From positions 34,135,437 through 34,199,436 of the forward strand of contig CP154956.1 of the NCBI GenBank assembly GCA_039621445.1: a stretch of 64,000 nt of DNA, written 5' to 3'. Of this stretch, positions 1-64,000 are shown in pieces. Below the pieces are notes generated by a model. It searched no databases. It had not been told where the DNA came from and saw only the letters and a program-made list of their open reading frames with translations. This DNA is from Euglena gracilis (lineage: Eukaryota > Euglenida > Euglenophyceae > Euglenales). The translations under genes were made by a program, and so were the position numbers. How positions within the stretch are numbered: the stretch's first letter is position 1; each line of letters opens with the position of its first letter.

Positions 1-1089
1 AGTTTTTATTAAGGTTGGTGACCCAGAAAGAGAGGGTGGGTGGGTCTGAAGGAGACCCTTCCTGGGGGGGGGGGCTGAACAAGAAAGAATGGTGTGGGAA
101 AATACTTGGACTGATTTCTCCAAGATTTTCGCCGCCATTTCTAAGGATCTGAGGATTTTCCGGTACATTAAAAAAATCCAATTTTCTCCCAAACCTTTTT
201 TGGTATTTCGTGCCGATTCTTGACAAAATCCGAAAGGTGAGGGGAATCGGCATTTTTTTTATAGCGCTGTGCACTGGAAGAATTTTTTTTACTATTTTTA
301 GAACCTGCCAAGGAGGGGGGGGCAGGGGCGTCCAGACACCCCCTCCAAGCATCTGGGGGGGGGTGACCCCCCACCTACCTCAATACCGATGGGCTTCCCA
401 TGCATCCCTGACCTTCCCTCAGGGGGGGGGGGTCCGGAGGGAGGAATTGCCGACAAGGAAAATATTGGACAAATCCTTAAAATGCCGAAAAAAATTTTGG
501 GATACCCACTTAAAGCCGGACAGGGAGAATTCTGAAAGCATTCTTCGGAACTGGTTTTTCGGGAAAATACATCAGACTTCAAATCAAACCTCAGGTTTCC
601 AAGGTGCAAAATTCAAAAAAAAAACAGAAAAACCCCAAACCACAGATTACAAAAAAAAAGAAAATAATTTTGCTATTTTTAAAATAATATAACATTCATA
701 ATAATATAATATAAGTTATTTTAGCATATTGCACATTTTTTGGAAGTTTTGGTGTTTTCCACATGAAAAAATGCTCATTTCAAAAGAATGAGCTTTTTTT
801 AATGTATTTTCACAGAAAAATCAGGGATTTTTCAACAATTTTGACTGGTATCCGGCCTCTTTTTGACCCGTCCACAGAACCGTGTTGGGAGAGGGGGTCT
901 GGACCGGGCTTCCCATACATCACTGGGGAGGGGTTCAGCCAGCCAGCACCTTTTTTCAAGACCCCAAGGTTATTGACAAACTTGCTGACCCCGCCCCCCC
1001 AGTTGTCCCACCCCCAGGAGGTGGGTGTGGGTCTCCGCCCCTCCTCAGGTCCTCCAAAAAACTTTTGGTTCCTCCCCTGTCACCCGCAG
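1..1089 (+). other. Intron (partial) upstream of the first visible exon
   Basis: No RPB1 coding match and no convincing gene. Contains poly-G/poly-C blocks (around 64-74, 315-322, 421-432) and a degenerate element end at about 375-410, whose CTACCTCAATACCGATGGGC and TCCCATGCATCCCTG match the right end of the transposon at 1998-2529. A second degraded relative lies at about 770-940. The intron ends in CCGCAG at 1084-1089. Confidence 0.7.
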
Positions 1090-63185
<62,096 letters not shown>

Positions 63186-63966
63186 GTCTGCATTTCATTC
63201 CGGCTGTCCAGCATGCTGACGGACGGGTCAGCCGTATCGTTAGGAATCGTTAGCGGCACAAGCAAGCTCTGACGGGCTCTGAAACAATTTCTGGCGTCCA
63301 TTTGAATTGCTGCATATTTATAAATAAAACAAATTTTGCGAGTTTTCAAAAAAAATTGTGAATTTGCAATAGCAGTGGCAGTGGCAGTATCCCTCAATTT
63401 ATTTGTACTTTGGAAAATCATTTTTGATGATTGGAGCCAAGGTTGTCCAGATTTTCTTTTGGTGGTCAAAGGATCTGATGGATTTTGGCTGGGTATTGGA
63501 AGGTCCAAAAAAATTCTCAATTGCGTTCAACACCTTTTTTTGTCCATTTGCTTTCTTTTTCTGTCTCCTGGGTGGACCGCTGTCTCTGGCGCTGGGGTGC
63601 AATTCTATTTGGACCCCACCTGTCTGATTTTTGTTGATTTCGTTAGAATTACCATTAAAACTGGGGTTGCCTTCGACGACCGGGTGTGGGGGGGGGTCCA
63701 GCCATCCAGGTGGGAAAAGGTTCTGGGTGGACACCCCGCCCCCCGGGGAGGTTGGGGTTCGGGGGGTGGGGGACCAGTGCTGGGCTGGACCCAGCTGGTG
63801 CCCAAAACCCTACAAAAAGGGGTCAAATCCAGCTGGGTGGATTTGGGTGGATTTTTCAGCCAAAGTTTTAAGGTAAATCTCAAAAAAAACCCCTCTAAAA
63901 CATCATCATCTGACCATTTTTGCACCTTTTTGCCAATTTTTTGGTGCTGATGAAGTTTCGGCTCAG
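63186..63966 (+). other. Intron after d4
   Basis: AT-rich sequence, then a degraded CTAATAGAAGC-family piece (TTCTATTTGGACCCCACC near 63603) and G-rich CCAGCTGGGTGG material. No gene. Confidence 0.65.
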
Positions 63967-64000
63967 CCCATCAAAGCCGAGCTGGCCCCAAATTTACTGT
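63967..64000 (+). CDS. RPB1: Possible start of the next RPB1 exon
   Basis: After CGGCTCAG an open stretch begins; in one frame it reads PIKAELAPNLL, reminiscent of the charged part of exon d4. That frame is not in phase with the end of d4, so this is tentative. Confidence 0.25.

Overview
The window is eukaryotic nuclear DNA and appears to hold one recognisable gene, read on the + strand from edge to edge: the gene for RPB1, the largest, catalytic subunit of RNA polymerase II. I reconstructed it exon by exon from codon-level similarity to known RPB1 proteins, reading phase and GT...AG borders. The first visible exon (1090) already lies in the active-site module, so the clamp-coding 5' end is upstream of the window. 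The last clear exon ends at 63185 inside the C-terminal repeat domain (CTD), so the 3' end is downstream. The exons seen here encode roughly 1,850 residues if the duplicated part is counted once. The organism cannot be named from this sequence. Many small exons (about 60-280 nt), introns of up to 5 kb, mixed base composition and a plant/animal/protist-type CTD fit a free-living protist or microalga with a repeat-rich genome.

Layout. 1-36336: 21 single-copy exons covering the active-site barrel (with the NADFDGD metal-binding loop), pore, funnel, bridge helix, trigger loop and the start of the jaw. 36337-39773: a long intron containing a ~130-nt poly-T tract. 38230-48391 and 48405-58632: two ~10.2-kb near-identical copies of the same gene segment (end of the jaw to the middle of the CTD), separated by 13 N. 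They carry the same exons in the same order and differ by scattered SNPs and small indels. The simplest reading is two haplotypes of one locus scaffolded head to tail, not a true tandem duplication. Copy B (the second) has a mutated splice acceptor and a broken CTD exon. 58633-63185: the remaining distal CTD exons, single copy.

The introns hold almost everything else. They are packed with short non-coding elements built around long G and C runs. Many end in terminal inverted repeats (TIRs) beginning CAGG, and at least seven are flanked by exact 8-bp target-site duplications (TSDs), the signature of non-autonomous hAT-type DNA transposons. Several are nested in each other. Other intron content is a large element present twice in opposite orientation (about 4861-6660 and 26952-28544), a family ending in CTAATAGAAGC, TC, TG and AT microsatellites, and a ~0.4-kb inverted repeat that brackets a single exon just before the CTD.

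Splicing is unusual. Donors follow GTRYG (GTGTGT, GTGCGT, GTATGT) rather than GTRAGT, and several CTD junctions cannot be closed neatly with GT-AG. The CTD repeats are mostly Y-S-P-A-S-P-x, not Y-S-P-T-S-P-S. I found no second protein gene, rRNA, tRNA or CRISPR array that I can support.
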